Shown here piece by piece: positions 19,607 to 34,600 of a DNA stretch of 64,000 nt. The notes under the pieces are model-generated. The model was not told the origin of the DNA. It did not search any database and saw only the letters and a program-made list of their open reading frames with translations. This DNA comes from Candidatus Accumulibacter similis (GTDB taxonomy: Bacteria > Pseudomonadota > Gammaproteobacteria > Burkholderiales > Rhodocyclaceae). Each line of letters starts with the position of its first letter. Position 1 is the stretch's first letter. The stretch spans positions 2,724,415-2,788,414 of the forward strand of contig CP054595.1 of the NCBI GenBank assembly GCA_013347225.1, in the 5' to 3' direction. The position numbers and the translations under genes are program-made.

Positions 19607-22600
19607 ATGTCCAGGAATTCTCCGGTTTCCTATCGCGACTCGGCTCCGATCGGAAGATTGCTACTTGCCCGCATTCCTGCAGCTTGCCAGCGCGCCTTCG
19701 AGGCCATTGGCCGGGCGCCGGGCCCAAAGGACTCCGTCGCGTCGCTGCCCGGCAGGCTTCTCTTCGAGGCGCTGGAGCCGAGGTTGCTGTTGTCGGCTGA
19801 CCTCGATCTCGCCGCTTCGGCGCAAGTCCCGCAGTCACAGCCAGAGAGCGCCTACGCAGCCAGCAGCACGCCGCTGTCGCTGAGCGATGACGCGGGAGGC
19901 GGCGGGCCGGCCGTTGTTCGCGTCTCCGGGTCAGCGGCGTCGGGTGCAGACTGGTGGCGACTGGATCTGCGACAGGGCGACATCGTCTCGATCGGCGTCG
20001 AGACGCCGAACAGTGAAATGGACCCGTATGTTTCGTTGCGCGACGCCAGTGGGACGGAGATCGCCGCCGACGACAATAGCGGGTCGGGCAACGACGCCGC
20101 GATCAGCCAGCAGGAGCTTCTGCTGACGGGCACCTATTATGTCCAGGTGCGCCCGGCGGGCGAGGGGACAGTATCTGGCCCTTATGAACTGCTGGTTGAA
20201 CGTACGCGTGTGACCGAGCCGGCACCTACCTCCTTGGGCCGCAGTGACACGTCGGCAGCCATGGACGCCGCGTCTTTCGGCGCACAGCCCGCCGCTGTGC
20301 TCCTCGCGCGCTGGGTTGGCGGTTCAGGCAACTGGTCTGACCCGACCCATTGGGACATCGGTGTTGCTCCCAACGATACGGCAACGGAGACCTACGAGGT
20401 CATCCTGGACCTTGCCGATAGCCCGACCATCACCATTGATCAGGACGTTGCGGTCAGTTCGCTGAGCAACTCGGAGACCTTGGTCATCGATGGCGTGAGC
20501 CTTACCGTTGCGCAGCAAACCGACAACAGTGGTTCCATTCAACTTGCGGGATCTGGCGCCCAACTCAACCTGTCTGGAACGGTCCACAATACCGGCGACG
20601 TGTTGGCAGGCGCGGGAAGGTTGAACCTCAGCGATGCCACGGTAACGGTAGATGGTACGACCGCACAAGTGACGGCTGCGGGCGCAGCAACGCTCAACTC
20701 GGTGGATCTCTACGCAGCGAATGGGGGCGTCCTTTCGCTGACGGGCGCGACCACATTCACGAGCCGCGCCGGTGGGAGCACGATTCAGGCGAGCGGCGCG
20801 GCGAGCAAGGTCGATCTTTCGGGTTTGACCGGGCTCGTTGGTGGATCCAGCGGTGCGACACAGATTTCTGCGGCCAATGGCGGGCACGTGGCCCTATCCG
20901 GGGACGTTGACGGCTACACCGCATGGACGCTTGACGGCACTGGCGGCACGATGGACGTGTCTGGTGTGACCGAGCTTGCGGACGCGACGGTCAATGTCAG
21001 TGGTGGTGCGGTCTTGGCGTTTTCTGCAGCGACCACGCTTGCACGTGACAGCTTTACGGCATCAACGGGCGGCCAGATTCTCTTCCCGGTGGCGACGAGC
21101 TACACGGGGTACAACTACGGGGACACGACGATTGAGGCGAGCGGGTTGGGGAGCCGGATCGACCTGTCGCATCTGGACAGCTTCTACGGGGGTGGGGAGC
21201 ATCAGAGCGGTGGCTATCCGTATCCGTGGCACTACTACACGACGAACGTGAATGCGTTGGCGGGTGGCGAGATAGCCCTGGCCGGGGCGATCAGCCACCG
21301 GAACAACATCACGGTGGATGGCGCCGGCAGCGTGCTCGGCGTGACGGGGATCACGAAGCTCGGTGGAACGGTGCTGACCGTCAACGTCCCGGGGACGCTG
21401 AGCTTCAGTTCGGCGACTGAAGTTACGGACTCGAGCCTGACGGCGCAGACCGGTGTGGTACTGGACTTTGCGGCGGCGACGACACTGAGGAACGTGAACC
21501 TCACCGCCACCGGTGGTGGGGACGTCCTTTTCCCGGTGGCGACGAGCTACACGGGGTACAACTACGGGGACACGACGATTGAGGCGAGCGGGTTGGGGAG
21601 CCGGATCGACCTGTCGCATCTGGACAGCTTCTACGGGGGTGGGGAGCATCAGAGCGGTGGCTATCCGTATCCGTGGCACTACTACACGACGAACGTGAAT
21701 GCGTTGGCGGGTGGCGAGATAGCCCTGGCCGGGGCGATCAGCCATCGCAACAACATCACGGTGGATGGCGTCGGCAGCGTGCTCGACGTTGGCGGTGTCA
21801 CGAGTGTCTCGGGCGCCAGCATCACGGTGCAAGCAGGGAACGTGGTGACCTTCGGGTCTTTGGTTTCCTTGGCTGACGTGTCCCTGTACGCCCACGATGC
21901 GGCAAGGATTCTCTTCCCGGTGGCGACGAGCTACACGGGGTACAACTACGGGGACACGACGATTGAGGCGAGCGGGTTGGGGAGCCGGATCGACCTGTCG
22001 CATCTGGACAGCTTCTACGGGGGTGGGGAGTATCAGAGCGGTGGCTATCCGTATCCCTGGTACTACTACACGACGAACGTGAATGCGTTGGCGGGTGGCG
22101 AGATAGCCCTGGCCGGGGCGATCAGCCACCGGAACAACATCACGGTGGATGGCGCCGGCAGCGTGCTCGACGTGACGGGGATCACGAAGCTCGGTGGAAC
22201 GGTGCTGACCGTCAACGTCCCGGGGACGCTGAGCTTCAGTTCGGCGACTGAAGTGACGGACTCGAGCCTGACGGCGCAGACCGGTGTGGTACTGGACTTT
22301 GCGGCGGCGACGACACTGAGGAACGTGAACCTCACCGCCACCGGTGGTGGGGACATCCTTTTCCCGGTGGCGACGAGCTACACGGGGTACAACTACGGGG
22401 ACACGACGATTGAGGCGAGCGGGTTGGGGAGCCGGATCGACCTGTCGCATCTGGACAGCTTCTACGGGGGTGGGGAGCATCAGAGCGGTGGCTATCCGTA
22501 TCCCTGGTACTACTACACGACGAACGTGAATGCGTTGGCGGGTGGCGAGATAGCCCTGGCCGGGGCGATCAGCCATCGCAACAACATCACGGTGGATGGC

Positions 22601-25600
22601 GTCGGCAGCGTGCTCGACGTTGGCGGTGTCACGAGTGTCTCGGGCGCCAGCATCACGGTGCAAGCAGGGAACGTGGTGACCTTCGGGTCTTTGGTTTCCT
22701 TGGCTGACGTGTCCCTGTACGCCCACGATGCGGCAAGGATTCTCTTCCCGGTGGCGACGAGCTACACGGGGTACAACTACGGGGACACGACGATTGAGGC
22801 GAGCGGGTTGGGGAGCCGGATCGACCTGTCGCATCTGGACAGCTTCTACGGGGGTGGGGAGTATCAGAGCGGTGGCTATCCGTATCCCTGGTACTACTAC
22901 ACGACGAACGTGAATGCGTTGGCGGGTGGCGAGATAGCCCTGGCCGGGGCGATCAGCCATCGCAACAACATCACGGTGGATGGCGCCGGCAGCGTGCTCG
23001 ACGTGACGGGGATCACGTCCCTCAATGGTACAGCCCTAACCGCCGCCCACGGCGCAGTCTGGACCTTTCCTGCCGGCTGGCACCCCACCTGGGGTAGCGG
23101 CAACACATTCTCCACCGCCGGTACCGGCAGCCAGTTCGTCAACCGCACTACGCTGAGCCTTTCCGGCAACTCGCTTGCCATCAACACCAGCGACTTCATC
23201 AACGCCGGCGTACTCAACCCGGAGGCTGGCGGTATCTTCGACTTCAACGGATCGTTCCGGGTCGACGATCTCGGCATCCTGACCGGCGTTACCGCCGGCA
23301 CGGTCAACATCAGCGGCGATCTCCTTGGCGCCACTCGCAACGCCGACCGATACGCTCCGCAGGCGGTGGTCCGCTTCGACGGAGCCGGCACCGCGGCAAG
23401 CCCGCAGCAACTCGAGGTCATGGGACGCGAGCTGAGCGACGATCCAACCGGGTTCTCGCGCAACTTCGTCTATGGCACGCTCGAGCTGTCGGACAACACC
23501 TACCTGAAGCTCGTGGATTCGTCGGACAACGCAGCCGGAACCGACCCCGAAGCGCTCTACACCAACTCGCTGATCGTTGCGGATGGCGCGACCCTGGACC
23601 TGAATGGCCTGCAGCTCTACACGCGCGCGGCGCAAGTCAGCGGCACCAGCACCATCATCGGCGGATCGATCATCCAGATCCCGGACAGCGGGCCGATCAA
23701 CATGGCGAATCCGACGCCTGGTGCGATTTCCATCGCCGGGCAACTGGACGAATGGTCCTTCTTCGCCCGTGGAGGGCAGTCCATCACCGTGGCCGTGGAT
23801 ACCGGCGGAAGCGGCGTCCTGTCGCCGGCGTTGAACTGGGCTCATGTCGAGCTCGTCGACGGAACGGGCACAATCATCGCAAGCGAGGACAGCACTGCTC
23901 CCGGGCAGGTCGTGACGCTCGAGGACGTGGCGATCCCCGCCGATGGGACTTACCGCCTTCGCATCAAGGCGCCAGTCGATCATCTCGCGCAGGAAGGCAA
24001 CTACCTCGCCACCGTCTGGGACGTCACCGCGGATCTCTCACCGCTGCTCCTCAATCGCCAGGTCACGGGCCTGATCGAGAACCCGTACAGCGTGGACCAA
24101 TGGCAGTTCTCGGCCAACGCTGGCACGCAGGTCCGTTTCGACCTGGTCACCCGCTCCAGCACCGGCATTCTCTTCGCCTTGACCGGGCCCGGCGGCTGGA
24201 TCGGGTTCACCGACGTCGACCGCGATTCCGACCTCCTCACCCTGCCCAGCGACGGCACCTACACGCTGGCGGCCCACGGCACTGGCGGCCATACGGGTGG
24301 TTCCTATGCCTTCCAGATGCAGCAGACGCGGGTCACCGACCTGACGATCGGCACCTTCCAGACCGGACAGTTCGCCGGTAGCGGCCAGGCCGAACTGTTC
24401 CGCATCGACGTGCCCACCAGCAACCCGCTGAAGGTGGTGCTCGACGACGACGCGTCGAACAACGTCAGCGAGCTGTATCTGAAGTTCGGTGCTCCGCCCA
24501 CGCGTGCCGACTACGACTATCGCTTCACCAGTTCCGCCGCCCCGGATCACGAGATCGTCGTGCCGATGGCCTACGCTGGCCAGTGGTACGCACTGGTCTA
24601 TGGCGATACGATCCGAACCAACAGTTCCTTCGACATCTCGGCCACGAGCAGTGGTGTCTATCTCAGCGGCGTCACGCCGGATCGCTACGCCGCCGACGCC
24701 ACGGCGACTCTGACTCTGACCGGGGCCGGGTTCGATGCCACGACGACCTTCTCGCTGGTGGCACCCGGTGCGACGACCATCCCCGCGGCATCGGTCGTCG
24801 TTGGCTCACCCACCCGGGCGACGGCGAACTTCTCGCTGGCCGGCTTGGCCCCAGGCATGTACTCGCTGTTGGCCAGCGAGCCGGGTGGCGTGTCTGACAT
24901 GCTCGTCAATGGCTTCACGGTGACCGGCGCGGGCGCCGGCCAACTCGACATCCAGCTCGTCGTGCCGTCGGTGCTCGGCCGGCAGGCGACCGCGACGCTG
25001 TACGTCGACTACGCCAACACCGGCAACGAAGCGATTCCGGCGCCGCTGTTGATCCTCTCATCGGACGACCCGGACGGCAGTGATCGGCCGCTGATGACAC
25101 TCGACCAGGCACGCGTCGGTCCAGGTTTCTGGACCAGCGCCGTTCCCGCAGGTTTTTCCAGCTCGGTGCAGTTCCTGACCACCGGCTCGACTCCGGGCCT
25201 TCTTCAGCCGGGCGAAACCGGCAGGATACCGGTCTATTTCATCGGGTTGGAGGGACCGTGGGACTTCGCTGACCGCACGGTGGAGTTCTCTGTCGGCGTG
25301 GCTCGGGATGACGGCAACACTGTGGACTGGAACTCGATCGGCACCTCGATCCGGCCCGACTATGTCCGGCCGGATGCCTGGCAGGCGATCTGGAGCAATC
25401 TGATCTCCAATGTCGGTGGTACCTGGACCGGCTACCTTGCGGCTCTGAACGAGAACGCGTCCTTCCTCGGCAACTTGGGTGCTTCGACCTCGGAGGTCTC
25501 GCGGCTGTTCGGTTTCGAACTTCGCCAGGCCGAAGGGCTCAGCCCGATCCGCTACCTCGCGTCGAGCACGCAGGCGGCGATGCCGGCGCCCGGACCCGAC

Positions 25601-28600
25601 CTGGTTTTTTCGCAGGCCTATGCGCAGCCGATCTCGCGCCGTTTCGAGCTGGGTCCGCTGGGCCGCGGCTGGGCCAACAACTGGCAGCTTTCGCTGGCGA
25701 CCGAGACCGGTGGGACGGTCAAGATTACCGACATGACCGGCACGCCGCGCATCTTCGAGCCGGACAGGCGCCCTCCTAGTGCCGGTTGGTCACAAGCCCA
25801 TGCTGCGGCTTCGTTAACGATTCCTGGGCCAGCAGGGGGTCCGGTGCTCAATAACATCCGCTACACCGCTGCCGCCGGCGATCACGGCATCCTCACCTCC
25901 TACGTCGGTGGCACCTTCATGCTCACCGAGAGCGACGGCACCCAGTACTACTTCCGCGCCGACGGCAAGCTCGACTTCGTGCGTGACACCAACGACAACC
26001 GCATCAACTGCACTTACACCGGCGCACTGCTAACCGGGCTGACGCATTCCTCCGGCCAGTCGCTCACGCTGGCCTATAACGGCGCCGGCCGCATCACCAG
26101 CGTCACCGACAGCGACGGCCGCCAGTCGCTTTACACGTACGACGCCTCGAACCAGCACCTGCTATCCGTCCAGGACTACGACGGCCGCGTCACCAGCTAT
26201 TCGTACCTCACCGGCCAGGGCGCGGCGAAGGACCACGCGCTCAGCGAGGTCGCCTTCCCCGATGGCAGCCACCGCACCTACACCTACGACAGCCATGGCC
26301 GCTTGGCCAGCACTTACCGCGACGGCGGCGCCGAGAGAATCACTTTCAGCTACGACACCGCCGGCACGGTGACCGCCACCGATGCCTTGGGTAACCCGTC
26401 GCAGTTCTTCTTCGACGACTGGGGGACGATCCTCAAGAGCACCAACCCGCTCGGCAACTCGGTGCTGCTGTCGCTCGACGCGAACCGCAACCTGAGCAGC
26501 GTCACCGACCCGGCCGGACGGACCAGCATGTTCCAGTACGACTCTGGCGACAACCTGACGCGCTTCACGGACGCGATGGGCAATGCCACGAGCTTTACTT
26601 ACACGGCGGACTTCAACCGCCTCGACAGGCTGACCGACGCCAACGGCAACCTCACCGACTACAACTACGATGGCCACGGCAACCTGACCAACATTACCTA
26701 CGCCGACGGCAGCCAGGAACGCTGGGGCTACGACAGCCTGGGCCAGTCCACCACCTGGACCAACCGCCGCGGCACGCCGGTCGGCTTCACCTACAACGCC
26801 GACGGCGAGATCACGCGCAAGACCTATGCCGACGGCACGCACGTCGACTATCTGTACGACGCGCGCGGCAACCTGACCAGCGCCACCGACGTTACCGGTA
26901 CGACCACGCTCACCTACGACGCTCACGACTACCTGACGCGCATCGACTATCCCGGCCCAGGCGGACGCTGGCTCGACTACACCTACGACAGCGCCGGCCG
27001 GCGCGCCACCAGCACCGATCAGCTCGGCCATCAACTGTTCTACCAATTCGACGCCGTCGGCCGCCTGTCGCGGATCACTGACGAGAGCAGCGTGCAGGTC
27101 GTCCTGTATCAATACGATGCCGCCGGCCGCATCGCGCTCAAGACGCTCGGCAACGGTGTTTACACGACCTACGACTACGACGCCGCCGGGCAGTTGTTGC
27201 ACCTGGTCAACCATAAGTCCGATGCCACCCTCCTTTCGCGCTTCGACTACAGCTACGACAGCCGCGGCCGGCGCATCAGCATGGGCACGCTGGACGGTGC
27301 CTGGACCTACAGCTACGACGACATAGGGCAACTTACCCATGCCGTCTTCGCCTCGACCAATCCGGCGATCCCGGACCAGGATCTGCTCTACGTCTACGAC
27401 GCGATGGGCAACCGCATCCGCACCGTCGAGAACGGCGTCACGACGGCGTACACGACCAACAATCTCAACCAGTACACGCACGTCGGCAATACCACCTATG
27501 CCTTCGACGTTGATGGCAACCTGATTTCAGAGACCTCGCCGTCCGGGACGGTGCTTTACAGCTATGACGATGAGAACCGGCTGATCGCTGTGCAGCAAGG
27601 TGCTGATGCGTGGGCCTACACCTACGATGCGTTCAGTCAGCGGGTGGCGGCTAGCCACAATGGGATCGCGGCGCATTACACGATCGATCCCATTGGGCTG
27701 GGTAATGTAGTGGGAGAGTACGACGCTTCGGGGAGTCTGATTGCGGGTTACGACCACGGGTTTGGTTTGTTGTCCCGGACGGCCGGTGGGGCGTCTGCGT
27801 GGTACACCTTTGATGCACTTGGAAATACAGCCGGCCTAATTGGGCCGAGCGGCAATTTGCTAAACAGCTACTCGTATTTGCCATTTGGAACGTTTGCATA
27901 TCACTCTGGCACGACTTCTAACCCCTTCCGTTATGTAGCTGAATTAGGAGTAATGGGTGACGAGAATGGCCTAGACCACATGCGCGCTAGGTACTATCAA
28001 TCAGCAACTGGGCGCTTTACGCAGGTAGATCCGATTGGTATTTTGAGTGGTGATTCAAATCTGTATCGGTACGTGGACAATGCACCATCTGTAATTGTTG
28101 ATCCTTCTGGACTCAAGAGCTGGCAGATAATCCCAGGTATTCCGAAACAATACCTTCGATGGACATATGACCGCATTTCAAAAAGCCTTGGTGGTGATCT
28201 CGGCAAGATAGGGCGCATAGGTATCGGAAAGTTTCATGTATTGCTCGACCATAAACTCATACCAAGGGTGGCGGCAAAATGGGTTCCAATAGTGTCGCCT
28301 ATTGTGGCAGGCTGGGGCATAGGAGAAGCAGCCGGCAATCTTATCTACGATATTCTTAACCCAGATGATGCAGGTAACTGGGTAGACGCTTTCGGGAATC
28401 CAATGTTCCCCGATGGTCCAAATACACCAAACGGCCCAGGTCCCGGGGGAAGTGGTGGGATACCGGGCGCAGTTGATCCAAATCAGAAGCTCGGCCCCTC
28501 CGGCTTCGGCACCGCCGGCTACATCAGCCCGTCCGTCACGCTCCCCTACCGCATCGACTTCGAAAACGACGCCACCGCCACCGCCCCGGCCCAGATCGTC

Positions 28601-31600
28601 ACGATCACTGACCAACTCGACCCCGACCTCGACTGGTCCACCTTCGCCCTGACCGAAATCGGCTTCGGCGACCACCTGATCACCGTCCCCACCAACGCCC
28701 AGCACTACGAGACCACCGTCCCAATCCACTACAACAGTCAGGATTTCGACGTCCAGATCGAGGCTGGCATCAACCTCGCCACGGGGCAAGTGTATGCCCA
28801 CTTCTACTCGATCGACCCGGACACCAGCTTGCCACCAGACGTGCTCACCGGCTTCCTGCCGCCCGAAGACGGCACCGGCCGCGGCATGGGCCACGTCTCC
28901 TACCTCATCGACCAGAAACCCGGCCTCGCCACCGGCACCGAGATCCGCAACATCGCCTTGATCGTCTTCGACGGGCAACCCGCGATCGCCACCAACCAGG
29001 TCGACCCGCACGACCCGGCCAAAGGCACCGACCCGGCCAAGGAAGCCCTCAACACCATCGACGCCGGCGCTCCGACCAGTTCCGTGACTGCGCTGTCGCC
29101 GACGCGCACGCGCCCCGACTTCCTCGTCCAGTGGACCGCCACCGACGACGCCGGCGGCTCCGGCGTCGCCAGCCACGACATTTACGTGTCCACCGACGGC
29201 GGCAGCTATGTCCTCTGGAAGGACGACATCACCGCCACCTCCGCCACTTTCACGGGCCAGGCCGGCCACAGCTACGCCTTCTACAGCGTCGCCCAGGACC
29301 ACGTCGGCAATACCGAGGCCGCGCCGGCGACTCCCGACGCCGCCACCCAGGTCGTCGACGGCCTCGCCGTCACCGCCGTTGCCACCGATACCAGTGGCGC
29401 TTCGATCCGCCTCAACCGCGCGCTCGACCCCACCACCCTCAACCTCTACGGCACCGAGACCGGCGGCCAGGGCCCGGCCGACGTCACGCTCGTCGGCGCG
29501 GCGACCGGCGCCGTCACCGGCTCGCTCGTCCTCGACGACGACCTTCAGGGCTTCCGCTTCGTCAGGACCGGCGGTCCCCTCGCGCCCGATACCTACACCC
29601 TGACCCTGCGCAGCGCCGCCAACGGTGTCATCGACGCCCTCGGTCGCCTCCTCGACGGCGACGACGACGGCACCCCCGGTGGCAACTACGTCACGACCCT
29701 CTCGGTTGCCGGGCCGCTGCCACGCGTCCTCTCGCTGCCCGACGTCATTCGCGGCCCCGGGCAGCCGGTCAACATCCCGGCCACCGTCAGCGGCATCCCG
29801 ATCCGTCTCAGCGACGGAAACGGCGTCCAGTCGATCGACTTCAGCCTCAGCTACGACCCGGCGCTGCTCACCATCAGCGACGTTACGCCAAACGTCAAGC
29901 AGCTTCCCTCCGGTTACACTTTCGCTGCCAATCTCACCGTCCCCGGCCTGATCCGCGTCGGGATGTCCTTCCCGACGCCCCTCGCTGCCGGCGCCCGTGA
30001 TCTGCTGACTTTCACTGCCGCCGTTCCGGCGACTGCCCCCTACCGGGTCAAGCAGGTCCTCGACCTCAGCGACCTTTCGCTCAACGAAGGAAGGCTCGCG
30101 GCCGTCGCCGACGACGCTGTCCACGTCGTCGCCTACTTCGGCGACGCCACGGGCAATGGTTCCTATAGCTCTCTCGACGGTCAGCGCGTCCTGCGCCACA
30201 CCGTTCGGCTCGACAGTGGCTTCGCCGCTTACCCGCTCGCCGATCCAGCGCTGATCGCCGACATCACCGGCAACGGAACCGTCAGCTCGCTTGACGCCAC
30301 CCGCATCCTGCAGGAAGTCGTCGGCGACGACCAGGTGGAAATACCGCCACTGCCCGGGATCACCATCACGCCGCCGGGACCTGATCCGTACGTGCACATC
30401 CCGACCGATCTCCGGGCCATCCCCGGCAGCGTCATCACTGTCCCGGTCCTGATCGACGACGCCATCGGCCTCGAAGCGGCTGATCTTCGGCTGCTTTATG
30501 ACCCCACACGGCTCGAATTCGTCGTCGCTCGCGGCGGTTCGGCCGGCGCGGGGGCGACGATCGTCACCAACTCGACAACGGCGGGTGTGCTCACCGTCGG
30601 TCTCGCGCTCACCACTCCACGTCCGGCCGGTGGGGGGAGTATCCTCGACATCGAGTTCCGGGTCCGGCCGACCGCGGCGCTTGGCGCCACGGCGCTCAAC
30701 CTCAGCCACGTCAGCCTCAACGAAGACGGCCTGGTCCTCACCCCGCTGCCGGTTCCCGAACCGGATGCCACCGACGGCCTTCTGACCATCCACGGAGCCG
30801 GCAACACCGCGCCGATCGCCGTGGATGACAACTACGTGACCGACGAAGACAGCCCCTTGACCATCGTCGCCCCCGGTTTGCTGGGTAACGACAGCGACGT
30901 CGATGGTGATCCACTGACGGCCCTGTTGGTCTCGGGACCCGCGCACGGTGTGCTCAGCCTGAATACGGACGGCAGCTTCACCTACACCCCGGCCGCCGAC
31001 TACCTCGGCCCGGACCGCTTCACCTACCTCGCCAACGACGGCCAGGCCGACTCCAACATCGCCACCGTCACCCTGACCGTGACGCCGGTGAACGATGCGC
31101 CCGTCGCGACGGGCGACGCCTTCACGCTGGCCGAGGACACGCCACTCAACGTGCCGCCATCCGGGGTGCTGGCCAACGACTCCGACATCGACAGCGCCAC
31201 CCTGACGGCGGCACTGGTCAGCGGGCCGCAGCACGGCACGCTGACCCTGGGGTCCGACGGCGGCTTCACGTACGTCCCGGATGCCGACTACTCCGGCCCG
31301 GACAGCTTCACCTACCTCGCCAACGACCGCCAGGCCGACTCCAACATCGCCACCGTCACCCTGACCGTGACGCCGGTGAACGATGCGCCCGTCGCGATGG
31401 ACGACGCCTTCACGCCGGCCGAGGACACTCCGCTCAACGTGATGCGATCCGGCGTGCTGGCCAACGATTCCGACGTCGACAGCGCCGCCTTGACGGCGGC
31501 ACTGGTCAACGGACCGCAGCACGGCACCCTGAGCCTTGGATCCGATGGTGGCTTCACCTACATCCCGGACGCCGACTACTTCGGAACGGACAGCTTCACC

Positions 31601-34600
31601 TACCTCGCCAACGACGGCCAAGCCGACTCCAACGTCGCCACCGTCACCCTGACGGTGACGCCGGTGAACGATGCGCCTGTCGCGACGGACGACGCCTTCA
31701 CGCTGGCCGAGGATACCCCGCTCAGCGTCCTGCCATCCGGGTTGCTGGCCAACGACTCCGACATCGACAGCGCCACCCTGACGGCGGCGCTGGTCAGCGG
31801 GCCGCAGCACGGCACGCTGACCGTGGGGTCCGACGGCGGCTTCACCTACCTCCCGGACGCCGACTACTTCGGTCCGGACAGCTTCAGCTATGTCGCCAAC
31901 GACGGCCAGGACGACTCCAGCGTCGCCGCCGTTACGCTGACCGTGACGCCGGTGAACGATGCGCCCGTCGCGACGGACGACGCCTTCACGCTGGCCGAGG
32001 ACACCCCGCTCAACGTGCTGCCATCCGGGGTGCTGGCCAACGACTCCGACATCGACAGCGCCGCCTTGACGGCGGCACTGGTCAGCGGGCCGCAGCACGG
32101 CACGCTGAACCTCGGGTCCGACGGTGGCTTCATGTACGTCCCGGACGCCGACTACTTCGGAACGGACAGCTTCAGCTACCTCGCCAACGACGGCCAAGCC
32201 GACTCCAACGTCGCCCTGGTCACCCTGACCGTGATGCCGGTGAACGATGCGCCCTTCGCGACGGACGACGCCTTCACGCTGGCGGAGGACACTCCGCTGA
32301 GCGTGCTGCCACCCGGGGTGCTGGCGAACGACTCCGACATTGACAGCGCCACCCTGACGGCAGCGCTGGTCAGCGGGCCGCAGCACGGCGCGCTGACCCT
32401 GGGGTCCGATGGCGGCTTCACCTACCTCCCGGATGCCGACTACTTCGGAACGGACCGCTTCACCTACCTCGCCAACGACGGCCAAGCCGACTCCAACGTC
32501 GCCACCGTCACCCTGACCGTGACGCCGGTGAACGATGCGCCGGTCGCGACGGACGACGCCTTTACGCTGGCCGAGGACACTTCACTCAGCGTGCCGCCAT
32601 CCGGGGTGCTGGCCAACGATTCCGACATCGACAGCGCCACCCTGACGGCGGCGCTGGTCAGCGGGCCGCAGCACGGCACGCTGACCCTGGGGTCCGATGG
32701 CGGGTTGACGTACGTCCCGAACGCCGACTACTCCGGAACGGACAGCTTCACCTACCTCGCCAACGACGGCCAGGCCGACTCCAACGTCGCCACCGTCACC
32801 CTGACCGCGACGCCGGTGAACGATGCGCCCGTCGCGACGGACGACGCCTTCACGCTGGCCGAGGACACTCCACTTAGCGTGCTGCCATCCGGGGTGCTGG
32901 CCAACGACTCCGACATCGACAGCGCCGCCCTGACGGCGGTGCTGGTCAGCGGGCCACAACACGGCACGCTGAACCTGGGTTCCGATGGCGGCTTCACCTA
33001 CCTCCCGGACGCCGACTACTCCGGACCGGACAGCTTCACCTACCTCGCCCACGACGGTCAGGCCGACTCCAACATCGCCACCGTCACCCTGACCGTGACG
33101 CCGGTGAACGATGCGCCCGTCGCGACGGACGACGCCTTTACGCTGTCCGAGGACACGCCAATCAGCGTGCTGCCATCCGGTGTGCTGGCCAACGACACCG
33201 ACATCGACAGCGCCACCCTGACGGCGGCACTGGTCAGCGGGCCGCAGCACGGCACGCTTAACCTGGGGTCCGATGGCGGCTTTACGTACATCCCGGACGC
33301 CGACTACTTCGGCCCGGACAGCTTCACCTACCTCGCCAACGACAGCCAGGCCGACTCCAACATCGCCACCGTCACGCTGACCGTGACGCCGGTGAACGAT
33401 GCGCCCATCGCGACGGACGACGCCTTCACGCTGGCCGAGGACACCCCGCTCAGCGTGCTGCCATCCGGCGTGCTGGCCAACGACTCCGACATCGACAGCG
33501 CCACCCTGACGGCGGTGCTGGTCAGCGGGCCGCAGCACGGCGCGCTGAGCCTGGGTTCCGACGGTGGCTTCACCTACGTCCCGGATGCCGACTACTCCGG
33601 AACGGACAGCTTCAGCTATGTCGCCAACGACGGCCAGATCGACTCCAACATCGCCACCGTCACCCTGACCGTGACGCCGGTGAACGATGCGCCCGTCGCG
33701 ACGGACGACGCCTTTACGCTGTCCGAGGACACGCCAATCAACGTGCTGCCATCCGGGTTGCTGGCCAACGACTCCGACATCGACAGCGCCGCCTTGACGG
33801 CGGCACTGGTCAGCGGGCCGCAGCACGGCACGCTGACCCTGGGGTCCGACGGCGGCTTCACCTACGTCCCGGATGCCGACTACTCCGGAACGGACAGCTT
33901 CAGCTATGTCGCCCACGACGGCCAGGCCGACTCCAACGTCGCCACCGTCACCCTGACCGTGACGCCGGTGAACGATGCGCCCGTCGCGACGGACGACGCC
34001 TTCACGCTGGCCGAGGACACTCCACTTAGCGTCGTGCTGCCATCCGGGGTGCTGGCGAACGACTCCGACGTCGACAGCGCTGCCCTGACGGCGGCTCTGG
34101 TCAGCGGGCCGCAGCACGGCGCGCTGACCCTGGGGTCCGACGGCGGCTTCACGTACCTTCCGGACGCCGACTACTCCGGAACGGACAGCTTCACCTACCT
34201 CGCCAACGACGGCCAGGCCGACTCCAGCGTCGCCATCGTCACCCTGACCGTGACGCCGGTGAACGATGCGCCAGTCGCGACGGACGACGCCTTCACACTG
34301 GGCGAGGACACCCCGCTCAGCGTGCTGCCATCCGGCGTGCTGGCCAACGACTCCGACGTCGACAGCGCTGCCCTGACGGCGGTGCTGGTCAGCGGGCCGC
34401 AGCACGGCGCGCTGACCCTGGGGTCCGACGGCGGCTTCACGTACCTTCCGGATGCCGACTACTCCGGAACGGACAGCTTCACCTACCTCGCCCACGACGG
34501 CCAGGCCGACTCCAGCGTCGCCACCGTCACCCTGACCGTGACGCCGGTGAACGATGCGCCCGTCGCGACGGACGACGCCTTCACGCTGGCTGAGGACACT

